Part shown: piece after piece, positions 23,236 through 34,423 of the stretch
Layout of the letters: every line of letters starts with the position of its first letter
How positions within the stretch are numbered: position 1 is the stretch's first letter
Assembly: GCA_030549775.1 (NCBI GenBank)
Contig: CM060175.1
Span: 80,260,245-80,324,244 of the forward strand
Length of the DNA stretch: 64,000 nucleotides
From: Tamarix chinensis
Taxonomy: Eukaryota > Streptophyta > Magnoliopsida > Caryophyllales > Tamaricaceae
Direction of reading: 5' to 3'
Position numbers and translations under genes: made by a program
Notes under the pieces: generated by a model
Seen by the model: the letters and a program-made list of their open reading frames with translations, nothing else
Told to the model about the DNA's origin: nothing
Databases searched by the model: none

Positions 23236-24410
23236 TTTAAGATATGAACATGAATACCAATATGTCTACTATTTAATATTTGATATATGTTTAATATAAA
23301 TATATAAACATATAGTAAATAACAATTGAAAACAAATTGTGCCACTAGGAGATACAATAAGAATCACGTTATTTAAGGGTTTTCACCAAAAAAAGAAAAA
23401 TATTTTTATATAAACTGCCCACTACCATAAATGATTTTGGTGTCAAAAAATAAATGTTGAAATTAATTGAGTCGCATTATTAGTTGGGTTGTTGATGAAT
23501 TGAGATTGCTTACAAGCCCACTCGGCTTGACTCACCTTAGTAGGTTTGTTTAAGTCAATAAAATAAGCTTACATCTTATTTTCAGGCTTATTTAATAAAT
23601 AAAGTGAGCTTAATATATAGTAGATTTGGATCATGTGCTTGTGAACTAGCTCAAATTATGCTCGTTTATTAGCTCAACTCATTCTTTAGATGATTTATAT
23701 GCTCGTTCGTATAGGTTTGTTTATATGCTTGTTTATAAGTATGTATATAGATTTTGAAAGTTTTTTATAGAAGATTTAGAGGATGTGTATATATATCAAG
23801 TTTATTTAATAAATAAGTTGAATAGTTAAATGATATATTAATCAAGTTGATTTATTAAAGGAGATGAATTAGTTTATTTAACTTTTGAATAAGTTGAATA
23901 TTTAAATGAATGAGCTATGAATTGCATCATGATAAAGTAGATAATTTGGCTCATGTACATTAAATGAGTAAAGCCGAATGGTTCGCAAACCTTTTGTCTT
24001 GGGCTCGCTTCGAACTTGAGTTGAGCTCAAGCCTTAAGAAACTAGACAAACTAAGCTCGAGCTAATGAAAGTTAAGCTTGATTGAGCTCGTCAATTTCTC
24101 TACTTGTTAGTAAGTATTTGGACGAACAAACAAAATTCCAAAGCACTTTGCCACACAAAATGATAATGAAAAATAGTAGAAGGTAGAAAAATACGGGTAT
24201 GTTTAGCTCCCAACCTTATCTCCTCTTCACCTCGCAGTTTTAAAACTTGAATTAGGAAAATCAGTTTCGCCGGTCAAATTATATATATCAGGTCTCAGGA
24301 AGCTGAGATCGGCTAAAACTAGCATGACCGGTGAAAACAGGCAAGCTAGGCAAATAATCGGTCTATCAAATCGGTCAAAAAATTATTTGGAAGCCAATAA
24401 AATTTTTGTA

Positions 24411-24451
<41 letters not shown>

Positions 24452-25690
24452 TATTTGATATAATATATACTATGAGTCCGACCAGTCTAAATATGTATCC
24501 GACTACAGAACCAATAAAATATTTATATTATTAGTTTTGTTCTTAAAACTATGTCTCCCTCCCATAGACCCTTAATACCTCTTTCTAGCTAGTTGTTGCT
24601 TCGCTCAAATTAATGATGAACAATGTGCTTTTCTATTCTTTTCACTGTCGTCTTGTTGTAGACGTTTTGAAATTTCGTAACCTAATAATAGCTTTCAGAA
24701 AATCACCGACTACATACGCACATAGATTGTATTTAAATCGAAATTTCTTAATATGCGCCTTTGTGATAGTGAAACAGGTTTCTCGGTTATGCGATTGGTC
24801 TTCTTCCTTGCTCGTTTTATTGTTTGCTGTTAGATATAATATCTTCTTCTTCTTTTGCATGGTTACGATTGCCATTAATCTGAATGTATCTGATTGTAAC
24901 ACTGCGTTCGTATCAATAAATTGACGAATAACATTATGTTTGAAACAAGGATAAGAATACGAAAAAGAAAAAGAAAGAGAGAGAGAAGAAGATATGGGTA
25001 ACATTTTTTTCTTTTCCATCTACAAGGTAAATGTGACATTTGCAATCAATATTATTCTAATAAATCATTAAGAAATGTTCCATCCATCCGGTAAAGATAG
25101 CATTATTTTCCTTCAAATCTATCTTAAATTACAATGTAGATGCCTTATTAGAAGTATATATTTTTCTTTTCTTTATTTAATTTAAATTGCACTTTTTATT
25201 GTTTGAGTTTTACAATAAATTTAAGGCTGCCATTAATTTTCCACATCTCCGGTTAGAATATAATAGGAAAACTGAATATAAAATATTTATTTCTTAATTA
25301 TATTAATTGATATATTTCTTAAACCTCAAGAAAAATAGACGACTGTTTTTGCGATTACACTTCTACGGACGTCGGAGTGTCGGACCAAGTGAAGTTTCGA
25401 TACATTATGTCATTATCGTCGCTTAGTTTTTCAGAAGTAAAACATCACTTTGCAATTTCCGTACCCCCCAATCACTCACGAACTCATGGCAACTCACCCT
25501 CCTTTAAAACCGCTTTCAAGGCGTGAAGCACGTCGCACAAAGAAAGCAGCACGAAACAGAGAGGGAGAAATAGTGATAGGGTGTGGAAGATGCAGCCTGT
25601 AAATAAATAAATTAAATTAAAAGCAACAGTCTTTTCGAGCGTCTCTCCTCTCCACTCCACTCCACTATGAGGTGAGAAAGTAAGCAAGAT
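23236..25690. other. Gene-free stretch with an AT microsatellite
   Basis: AT-rich. A weakly repetitive part (23500-24110) with many GAGCTC, GCTCGTT and AAGCTT-like motifs may be a decayed MITE, but no termini were found. A perfect (AT)n run is at 24414-24447. The part just before 25787 is presumably 5' leader and promoter of the next gene; no clear TATA position could be fixed. Confidence 0.5.
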
Positions 25691-25786
25691 TGCATCTTTG
25701 ATTGTTACAGCAGCAGCAGTGTAATTTTTTGACATATTACTACAAGAATTGGTGTGCAGAGCCAGAGAGGAGGGCGAACCAGAGGA

Positions 25787-27307
25787 ATGGGAATGTCGGC
25801 GAAGTCGAAGAACGGCTGCTGCAGCGTCGGTTGGGTTCCAGGATTCTTCTTAATATTCTCCCCAGACGACGAAAATTTCAGCAGGAAAAGAACTTTGCTT
25901 TCTCTCTCCCCCGCCAACGCCGTCGGCGCGGCATTAATTTCCAGAACCCGATTGACTCTCACACTATGCGGTCTATTAATCTTCACTACACTCCTCCTCT
26001 TCACTCTCTCTACATTCGAGCCCGCCGCCCCACTACGCCACGTCCCGTCTTCCCGTCGTCTCCTCCTCCATACTAATCATCCCAATTCCGGGAAACAGAG
26101 CACTGCCGCTCCACCTATTTATCTATCCAAGCTTACGAAATTCTTCAACCCCACTTCCATGACCGACGGTAATCAACGGCAGGAGACAGCATTACAAGGA
26201 ATGGGCATACTTTATCGGAGGGGTACGAAGTCTATGTCCGATCTTATTGTCGGCCATGTTAAGGAAGATGTCACCCAGACCGAATTTCGGAGCTTTATTC
26301 GACTGCTTCATCATAATGGGCTCCTTTCTCGGTCCGATTTGGTGCTTATTTATCCTTCGCCATCGTCGGCGGCGGAATTCAGCTCCGTCGTTGAAGAAGA
26401 GGACGAGTCGTTCCTGAAACTCGTTTACTTATACGGCGAAACGAAGAACTCGTTGAATCGTGACCCTGTGTTAGCTCGGTACATGAAGACAAGTACGGTT
26501 AGTACTATAGAAAAGAAACCAATATGGGGCAAAGGTCATCGGAGAATGAACTTTACAGAACATCCGGACGAGTTAAATCGGTTGAATTACGGATCACTGG
26601 TTGGGTTTGATGCACCGGAGCTGGACCCGGAAAATTCTCTATCCGGCTTCTTGGATGAGGTCCCTCTGAATTTAAGACGATGGGCGTGTTACCCGTTGCT
26701 TCTCGGGCGAGTTCGGCGTAATTACAAGCACATGATGTTATTAGACATTAAAGGCGTATTAATCCTTCGAGACCCATTTACCCGTATCCGAACTCAAAAT
26801 CCGGAATCAGTGTTGCTGTTCCGAAGTGAGTCAAGCTCAAGAAAACACGGTCGAAAGAACTCGGGCAATGCTCGCCGACTCATTGATCAGAAGCCGGCGC
26901 TGAGCTCAGGGATTATTGTCGGAGGAAGCCGTGGAGTGCGGCGGTTTGCGAATGCCGTGTTGACGGAGATCGTCCGAGTCAGCGTCGAGCATAAGGGAAA
27001 GAGTAGGAACTCGGTGAGTGAGTCGGAATTGGTGAATCAACTTGCGAACAGAGGGTATATATCGAAGAATATACATCTGGTCGAGCCGGTTGAGTTGGTT
27101 GGGGAAGCGAGTTCAGTGAGTGAGTTGAACTCGATGGGTTTGTCATTTTCTATTGATTATTATCCTAGTGTGGTGGCTGGTGGACATAGTAGCGGCGGAG
27201 GCAGCAGTAATTTTGATGTTGATTCATTTGTTAGGATGGTGATTTGTTCTACTTGTGGTTCGTATACTCTTGTTTATAGAAATTGTTTGGTGCCGAATAG
27301 GCAATAG
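25787..27307 (+). CDS. Plant-specific single-pass membrane protein, glycosyltransferase-like/DUF7780-type (tentative)
   Basis: Intact single-exon frame of 506 residues ending in TAG. The frame stays open upstream, but the first in-frame ATG is at 25787 (MGMSAKSKNGCC). The N-terminus has a conserved-looking CCSVGWVPGFF segment (residues 11-21). A hydrophobic helix at about 55-76 is preceded by Arg, which suggests a type II membrane protein with a lumenal C-terminal part of about 430 residues. That part contains LRRWACYPLLLGRVRRNYKH and LLDIKGVLILRDPF. From memory it resembles the Arabidopsis At5g12260/At2g41451 family, sometimes annotated as a glycosyl group transferase. No catalytic DxD motif can be confirmed and the biochemical function is unknown. 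It is the only intact gene between about 13 and 45 kb. Confidence 0.85.
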   Translation: MGMSAKSKNGCCSVGWVPGFFLIFSPDDENFSRKRTLLSLSPANAVGAALISRTRLTLTLCGLLIFTTLLLFTLSTFEPAAPLRHVPSSRRLLLHTNHPNSGKQSTAAPPIYLSKLTKFFNPTSMTDGNQRQETALQGMGILYRRGTKSMSDLIVGHVKEDVTQTEFRSFIRLLHHNGLLSRSDLVLIYPSPSSAAEFSSVVEEEDESFLKLVYLYGETKNSLNRDPVLARYMKTSTVSTIEKKPIWGKGHRRMNFTEHPDELNRLNYGSLVGFDAPELDPENSLSGFLDEVPLNLRRWACYPLLLGRVRRNYKHMMLLDIKGVLILRDPFTRIRTQNPESVLLFRSESSSRKHGRKNSGNARRLIDQKPALSSGIIVGGSRGVRRFANAVLTEIVRVSVEHKGKSRNSVSESELVNQLANRGYISKNIHLVEPVELVGEASSVSELNSMGLSFSIDYYPSVVAGGHSSGGGSSNFDVDSFVRMVICSTCGSYTLVYRNCLVPNRQ

Positions 27308-27699
27308 GTATGGGGATAAATAATAGTAAATGATCCCAGAAAAGGAGATAAAGTTAACATCATTTCAGAAAATAAATGTTGTTTTTTATTAGTAAGATTA
27401 TACTATCTATTAATATATATATATATTCAGAAAATTGAGAAGAGTTCACTAACAAATGACCGGACAAGGTCCTTCGTGACATTCAGGAGGCCTAAGCAAT
27501 AATAATAATAATATTGTGACCCCGTATGTGTATAAAAAAACTGAAAAAAATAAAACTTTATCTAATTAAAAAAGTAGTATTTGTTAACCAATAAAAACAA
27601 TTGTAATAAAATATAATATTTTTTTCAAATAATACAACAATTACAAATGCTACTAAAATATATTTTTTGAAATAAAAGTCTTAATTAAATTATTATAGT

Positions 27700-28555
27700 C
27701 AATTTATTTTGAATGGATAGCATAGCCAATTATTCAATCATTCTTATGACATGGTTGAATGAAAGTAAGACTTTATCAACTTCAACTTTAAGAATAATCT
27801 TTCGGCAGAAACAATGTTGACGTTAATTATTAAAACTATTCTATTAACAATCCAAGCATTCGGATAACAAGCATCAAAATCATTTAAATAATTCAATACC
27901 TCAACAACTCTTTCTATTTTTGTGGTATAGCTTCTCTTAGGCAATATAGCTCAATAAACAATAAAAACCCATCAATATTTGACATATCACCATACTTTAA
28001 TATGCTTTTAAGATTTGAACAAAAGCTCATCATAGTCTCATTATCACAAGACTTTAATTCCTTTAAATCAAACAAGAGCCTAGAATCTACTTGATATTTC
28101 TGAAATTTCTCAAACCCACTTTGAAACGACTAAAGAGCTTGATCAATAGTGTAGAACAAGTAATTAACTTTGAACGATTCCATTACCATTTGTGTCACCT
28201 CTTCAATATTATTTTCATCATTATTATCAAACCATTTTTTTGGTTTACCGATTCTCTTTTCATGAAATGTAGCTTTAACATTGATCTTTCTTGCAATTTC
28301 TTGAACTTCAATAAGAAAAATCTTGAAACTAGTTTCTCTATAGTTTAGCAACCATGATATAAGAATTTCTAATTTATTGATAGCATAATCCAAGTGCAAA
28401 TCTTTGGTTTGAAGAATTGTGATCACAATGTTAATATGGTCCAATAAATCATACCAAATAATTATGTCAAATATATACTCAAAATTATAAAGTTCATGTG
28501 TTAGCAATGCACTAGATTCACTTCTTGTTTTAGAATTATATCCATATTTTTTCAA
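27700..28555 (-). pseudogene. hAT-family transposase remnant (TTF-type/ZMYM1-like zinc finger protein with hAT dimerisation domain)
   Basis: The minus-strand frame at 28130-28555 reads SESSALLTHELYNFEYIFDI...IIWYDLLDHINIV...KDLHLDYAINKL, the central part of plant hAT-derived TTF zinc-finger proteins. Downstream, in other frames, comes NIVSAERLFLKLKLIKSY followed by a stop-interrupted STMS..E..LN, the classic hAT C-terminal dimerisation motif (27750-27850). There are several stops and frameshifts, and the N-terminal zinc finger and first part of the catalytic domain are missing. It is a dead fragment and no terminal repeats were found. The neighbouring MITEs are of the same superfamily, but nothing shows that this copy mobilised them. 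Confidence 0.8.
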
Positions 28556-28639
28556 GTGTGCTAAAGCATCTCATATCTGTGGAGCTTGAAATCTCATATG
28601 CATCTGTACTCATGTAACACATGCACAAGTAATAATGAA

Positions 28640-29108
28640 TAGGGAAGTATAGGGGTGCCGAGGTGGTGCACGAGTCGTGTGAGTATACACGGGCGAACCA
28701 TGCTAGCAAGCATAGGTGTGCGATAAGGAATATGAGTGGTACATAGTCGTGAGAAAGATCGTGAGCCTCACAAAAATGTGACAGACGCACGAGAAAAGAA
28801 GGCGATGGCGGTAGCGATGGACAACAATAGTTGGCGACGGAAAGAAAGAATGAAAGAAAGAAAGGTGGTGGCTTGGGGAGGTTATGCTCGATAGAAAGAG
28901 AGAAATAAATGAAGAAGGGAGAGAGAAGAGAGTAGTGTATATACATATATATGTATATATGTGACGGTGAAAATGCGAAGGATGATGATGCTAATGGTGA
29001 TGAGCATGGCAACAATAGCAGAGGCACGAGGGAGTGGCAGGGTGATGGTTGATGGTGTGGCAGGGAAATTTTCAATTAAAGTGGTGAGAGATGATGGTTG
29101 AGAGTGAT
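28640..29108 (-). mobile_element. Possible left part of giant-family remnant H
   Basis: Purine-rich low-complexity DNA (GAAAGAAAGAATGAAAGAAAG near 28840) ending where element E inserted. Because 37208-37541 is the end of a same-family copy in minus orientation, this side should hold more of it. It looks like the island region, but I could not find a matching TGTAACACCC terminus. Confidence 0.35.
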
Positions 29109-29113
29109 GCTGG

Positions 29114-29646
29114 TGTAATACCTCGAAAAATTTACTTAGACTAATCTCGTATCATTAACGTCCTAATTTGATTCTAATATTTAAAAAATCTTATTTTAAC
29201 CTTAACTTAATTTTTTTTATCTTGAAACCTTAACCAAATTCAAAACCTTAACTCAAATAAATTGTAATTCATAAACCAAAATAAAAATCCGCTAAAAATT
29301 CCACTAATTCTAATTACTTTTGGCTAATCTAAAACCACCTAAACTAATCCCTCAACCCTTTTTCTTTTTCCTTTTTCTTTCTCCTTTTCTCTTCTTTCTT
29401 CTCCTTTCTCCCGTCAAACCAAGCCGCAATATTTGAAAATCTGCTACAACTTACACCCTCCATACTTGCACCATCATCTATCCCTTTTCTGCAATAATCC
29501 ATCATCTCCACTACTTTCTTCTTCTTCTTCTTCTTCTTTCATATCTACAGACTTGCACACACGCACAGTCTACTCCCTACCATTCTTATTCTTCTTCTTA
29601 TCCTTATGCAATGCAACACACAACCATCCCCATCACCTGCCATTAT
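29114..29646 (+). mobile_element. Giant element E, left segment
   Basis: Begins TGTAATACCTCGAAAAATTT. It is flanked on the left by GCTGG (29109-29113), which recurs after the right end at 37203-37207. This segment is the AT-rich terminus followed by a pyrimidine-rich island, cut at 29646 by insertion of D. Confidence 0.85.
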
Positions 29647-31669
29647 TGAAATGCCCCGAAAATTTCTAATTTTAAATATTATATTTGAATGAGGTTTTAT
29701 TATAAAAGTTAATTAAGTATATTACTTTAATTAAAATAAAAGGAAATTAATTAAGGTAAATCAAGAATAAATTTATAAGTGTTTTAATTACGTGCAATTT
29801 TGGTATTTTAACTAATTAAGGATTTTATTTTAAAAATTAATTAAATAAATTATTTTATTTAAAATAAGGAGGATAAAATAGTCCCAAATTAATATTAATT
29901 TTATAAATAATTTAATGGAAGAAAATTTGGGTGTTTTGCTAATTAAAATGGAATTTATGAAAAATCTTTCAAAAATCTTATTTTAGCCTAAAAAGGGATT
30001 TAAATATTATTTTATTTAAATATTATTATTTTTAAATATCCTAAATATTTAGATTAATTTATTTGTCCCTAACCTAGCTATTGTTCTTTTCCTTTTTCCT
30101 TTTTTCTTTTTCTTTCTTCCTTTTTCTTTCTCTTTCTTCTTTTTCTTTTTCCTCTTCTTTTTCTTTCTTCTTCTTCTTCGGCCCAGCCCGCGCCGTGCAT
30201 CCTTCCTCCGTCCGTGGAACACTGCGTTTCGTTCCGTATTACGCCGAAGCTCGTCGTTTCATTTAAGCAATTTCCTACCCTTCTTGCGTCCCTCTTTACG
30301 CCTCGTTTGTCTTCTTTTCGCACCCAAACTTTGTGTTTCATTTTAAAACCTTACCGCCCGCACCTGAACCACCCGGTTCTTCCTCCTTTTCTTTCTTTCT
30401 TTTTTCCTTCGCGAACCGCTCGGCCAGCCGTCTTCGTCTTCCTCCTTTCCCCGTCGTCGATGACGCTGCAACGTTGGCCGCCATCAATGGCATCTCCGGC
30501 TATGGTGATTAATACCGGCCGTTTCTTGCCTCATTGTCTTCCTCTTAACTCTAGGAATAAATTGGCATAACTCCCGTATGTTAAATATCGCCTGTTTCCT
30601 CTCCCCCGCCTCGCGAAAATTCGAGGCAAACCAAACGATGCCCGACTGTTTTCTGCCACCGGCCACCCAAATTATCGCATCTAATGCTTTCCTAGCGACC
30701 CCCCAAAACCTTATTATCCCATCTACCATCTATAAAATGCCTGATTGTAGGAGTTGTGGAAGATTTTTCTTCCCCGAAACCCTCGGGGAGAGCTGCCATT
30801 ACCGCAAATTAAAACGCGTCGTATTCCGCCGATAGCCAACCTCAGCGCCACCACATCATCCCAAATTCTTCCCTGCAACGCCCTCTAGTTAACCAAACCA
30901 TTTTCAACCTTCGATTCTTCTTGCACGGACCTCCATAACCGTGCAAAGTTGGTTGCTCGTTTCGCCGGAATTTTTACCCCGAAATCTTAAACCACCTTCC
31001 GCCGTCGTGCGCCTCCACCTATGGCTGCAACACCACCATCATTTTGTCCCTCTCCTCCTGGGAAACCATAAACACCTCTTATATCACCTCAATTCTCCCT
31101 ATCTTTTTCTCAACATCCATCTTTCCCTATTTTCTTCTCTTTTTCCGGCCACCGCCGCCGCCGCCGCTGTGCACCACCGCCGGTGCCGCCTATCCCCACC
31201 AGCCTAAGGTTGAACCCTAGACCCTCTCAACCATTTTCCATATTATTATAAACCTTGATTTAATTTATTTCAATTATTTACATGTAAACACCATTATTAT
31301 TATTCTTAATATTTATATTCTTAATATGTTTTATGATTATTATTAGTAGTATTATTATTTTATTATTATTTATGTTGAAGGTTGAAGCCTTATTGTATTT
31401 TAATTCTATTTTATTATTAGAATAATTATTATTAATATTTTATTATTTATTCTGGAAAATCTTAGGCCCTAATTTTGTATTTACATTCACACTTATTTAT
31501 TTTAGTATTATTATTTCTACTGTTCTTATAACCATTAATAATATTATTATCATTATCTTTATTATTTCAATATTATTATATATGTTATTAATTTTATTAT
31601 TAATATTAAATAAATGGTAAGTCATTAGTTATAAGTAGGGTCGAAACCCCACTTTAAATTTTAAAGCTT

Positions 31670-31704
31670 ATATATTATTGTTATTATTATTATTATTCTT
31701 CTTC

Positions 31705-31739
<35 letters not shown>

Positions 31740-31810
31740 GTTATTATTCTCATTGATATTAGTTTTATTATCCTTGATATTATTATATTAGTATCATTAT
31801 TATTATTAGG
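31670..31810. repeat. (TTA)n-rich microsatellite in element D
   Basis: A long imperfect TTATTATTA tract with CTT interruptions. The same position in F (41160-41400, complement) is also an AAT-rich tract, so the tract is inherited with the subfamily. Confidence 0.85.
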
Positions 31811-32169
31811 GTAAAGTCTTTAACCCTATATTACCAAGGTCTATAATATCTCTCTTATTTTTATTTAGCAAAGTTAGAATTTTGTTAAGGTTATTTTATT
31901 AGTATGTTATTATTTGGTCAAAGCCCTAAGGAGGCGTAGGAGCGTGCTCCAATACTGGTGACATTTTAGGTAAGGGGTGCTAAGGCCTTTTGTGTGCTAA
32001 TGTGCATTGTGTTCCTTATATGTTATGCATCCTATGTTATTATTGTAACTATTGCATATTTGGTATGGCATGGAGTCCAAGCATACTTTTGTGTTGCTAT
32101 ATGGCATGTGTACTATGTGTATGGAATAATATGTGTTTGCATATGACCCTAAAAGACATGCATGTGAGG

Positions 32170-32500
32170 ATGTTATATGGGAAATGTAGGGTTTCGTGGG
32201 AGACAATATAATTTATGATGTTATATGGGAGAATTGAATTTATGGTTTGTTAGGGAGAATCTAATTTATGATGTTATTTGGGAGAATGTAATTTATGAGA
32301 TAATATGGGAGAACCTAATTTATGATTTGATTGGGAGAATCTAAGTTATGATTTGTTTGGGGGAATCCAATCAATCCAAATTATGGTTTTGCTTGGGAGA
32401 TTCTAAATTATGATTTTATGAGGGAGAATTTAACTTATAGTCTTGTATGGGGGAATCTAAATTGTGGTTATAAAAGGGGAGAATCTAATCAATGGTATTA
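32170..32500 (+). repeat. GGGAGAATCTAATTTATGAT array in element D
   Basis: About ten degenerate units of roughly 35-40 bp. It occupies the same relative place as the GGTAATTT minisatellite of B and C, so the two subfamilies carry unrelated arrays in the same slot. Confidence 0.75.
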
Positions 32501-33259
32501 TGTGGACAAATCTTGGGTTTTGCTATGGATTGAATTTAGGGTTTTATATGGCAGAATCGTGGGTTGAATGGTGGTACTAATGGTTATATGGTGGTATTAG
32601 GGTTTGTATGATGTTACTAAGGCTTGTATGGTGGTAATTATAGTTGTTTGGTGGTATTAGGGTTTACATGTTGGCATTGATGGTTGGATGACGGTATTAA
32701 GGTTTGCATGGTTGAAATTAGGGTTTCACATAGAATTTTAGGGTTTGCATGAAAAAGATGCTAAGGTTTGCATGGGGAGATTAATGTCTACATGGGTATG
32801 AAATTTACATGTGGAAAGTTAATTTGGGATGTAAGGAAGGTAATGTAAGTATTATTCGGGTGTTGAACTATTTTGGATGAAAAATAGTACGTGGAGCATT
32901 ATGAGGGTATGGAAGAGATTGAATTAGGGTTTGGAGTAAAGAACTCTGGGTTGTTGTGATTAATTAGGGTTGGAGTGGATAATTGTGGTTTGTTATGATT
33001 AACAAAGGCGTGGAGTGGCTAATTATGGTAGTTATGGTTAAATAGGATTTGGAGTGGTTAAATATGGTTTGTTGTGGTTAATCGAGGTCTGTGGTGGCTG
33101 ATTAGGGTTTTTGGTATTATCTTGTGCATGTGGTAATTAAAGTGTAATTATGATGGTGGAATTTTATGATTTGTGATGTGTGATGACTTATGCATGTCCG
33201 GGGTGAAAGCTTTTGAATAATATATTTAAGACACTAATCTTTAAAGTGGAAGATTATTG

Positions 33260-33660
33260 AGCCAAGTCCAAACCGATCCACTGGTCAAGAATAGTGGTTA
33301 GGACGCGTAGTCCTATGTGCGACTGATCCACCGGTTATAATAGTGGTTAGGACATGAGGTCCTATATGTGACCGGCCCACCGGTAAAAATAGTGGGGTGA
33401 CTCGAGCTCAATAAACACAAACCAGAACCGTTAAAGCTCATAAAAGACACTAATTACTTACAGTGGAATACCATGCGAGGAGGAACCGAACCGATCCACC
33501 GGTTAGGAATAGTGGTTAGGGTGTCTACCCTATATGTGACCGATCCACCGGTAATAATAGTGGTTAGGGCATGATGCTCTATTGTGACCGATCCACCGGT
33601 AATAATAGTGGTTAGGGCATGATGCTCTATTGCGACCGGCCCACCAGTTATAATAGTGGG
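33260..33660 (+). repeat. CCACCGG short tandem array in element D
   Basis: About six units of ACCGATCCACCGGTAATAATAGTGGTTAGGGCATG type, homologous to the array in B. Two adjacent units at 33540-33630 are nearly identical. Confidence 0.8.
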
Positions 33661-34423
33661 GTGTTCCTATGCTCGCATGGATTGATAAAAGGCATGGTGT
33701 GAATCGGATTCTGATAAAAGATTAATTAAATAATTAATCTGGACTATGATTGGGCCTTTGTACTTTTACCTGAATTGTTCATATACCTTTATATTGTTAT
33801 GTTGGATTATGCCCTGTTATTAATCTGCATGGATTATGTGCTTGTGTGTTGGCCTTAGTGCTCGGTTACCTTACTCAGTACGTAGCGTACTGATCAGTGA
33901 TCACCATTTTCATGGGTGCTGCTCATTCCCACGAGTAGTATGCCCTTCTGAATTTGTGCAGGTGGGCGAGATATCAGTCGGGGCTGAGTGTTGAGCATGT
34001 TTGGTTCGAAGTTCGAGAGTGTTGTGGCCGTACTCATTCTTTACGCGATTTCATTCTTTTTGTTATTTCTTTGGTATAGTATTTACCATTTTCTGATTCA
34101 TTACTCGATTGAGTATTTTAATGAACCTTTTATCGGTTGTAAGTTTAATTCTCTTTTGAAAATGAATTACATTTCTTGATGCGTACTCTGATTTTGTTTT
34201 ACAACCGTTTAATGATTATTTGGAGTTTAGTTTGTATTAATTTTGTGATTGATTGTTAATCTCTTCTTTAGCCTTAGCACTTGGTACTAGAACGGTCGGA
34301 GAGAACTGGTCTAGTACTAAGTGTGGCGGTAACATTTCCAGAATTCACGGGTTTTAAGTATTTCTATTTTAATTGCTTTCGTTTTTTAAAAAAAAGTAGT
34401 GAATTTTAGGGTGTTACAATTAT

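Larger units (their letters stand above)
29647..34418 (+). mobile_element. Giant non-coding element D, probable solo LTR, complete, inserted in E
   Basis: Begins TGAAATGCCCCGAAAATTTC and ends GAATTTTAGGGTGTTACA. The 5-bp duplication ATTAT (29642-29646 and 34419-34423) is perfect. Order: AT-rich end, C/T island (30090-31200), TTA-rich microsatellites (31270-31810), a GGGAGAATCTAATTTATGAT array (32170-32500) plus GGTGGTATTAGGGTTTG-type repeats in place of the minisatellite of B and C, a CCACCGG array (33260-33660), hairpins HP1 and HP2 (33876-33938), HP3 (34277-34325) and terminus. With F it defines a second subfamily. No protein of a mobile element is encoded. Confidence 0.85.

Noticed and set aside
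23460..24110. A further MITE with GAGCTC/GCTCGTT motifs
   Set aside because: Motifs are scattered, no inverted termini and no target duplication were found.
25754..25786. Upstream extension of the membrane-protein frame
   Set aside because: Begins with GTG; the first ATG in frame is at 25787.
28613..28640. TGTAACACATGCACAAG as the left terminus of remnant H
   Set aside because: Matches the terminal consensus for only 8 bases, its flanking pentamer does not match the one after 37541, and the following sequence is not the conserved terminal block.
28536..29075. 179-residue minus-strand frame
   Set aside because: Low-complexity Ser/Pro/Leu/His translation of purine-rich DNA, no domain.
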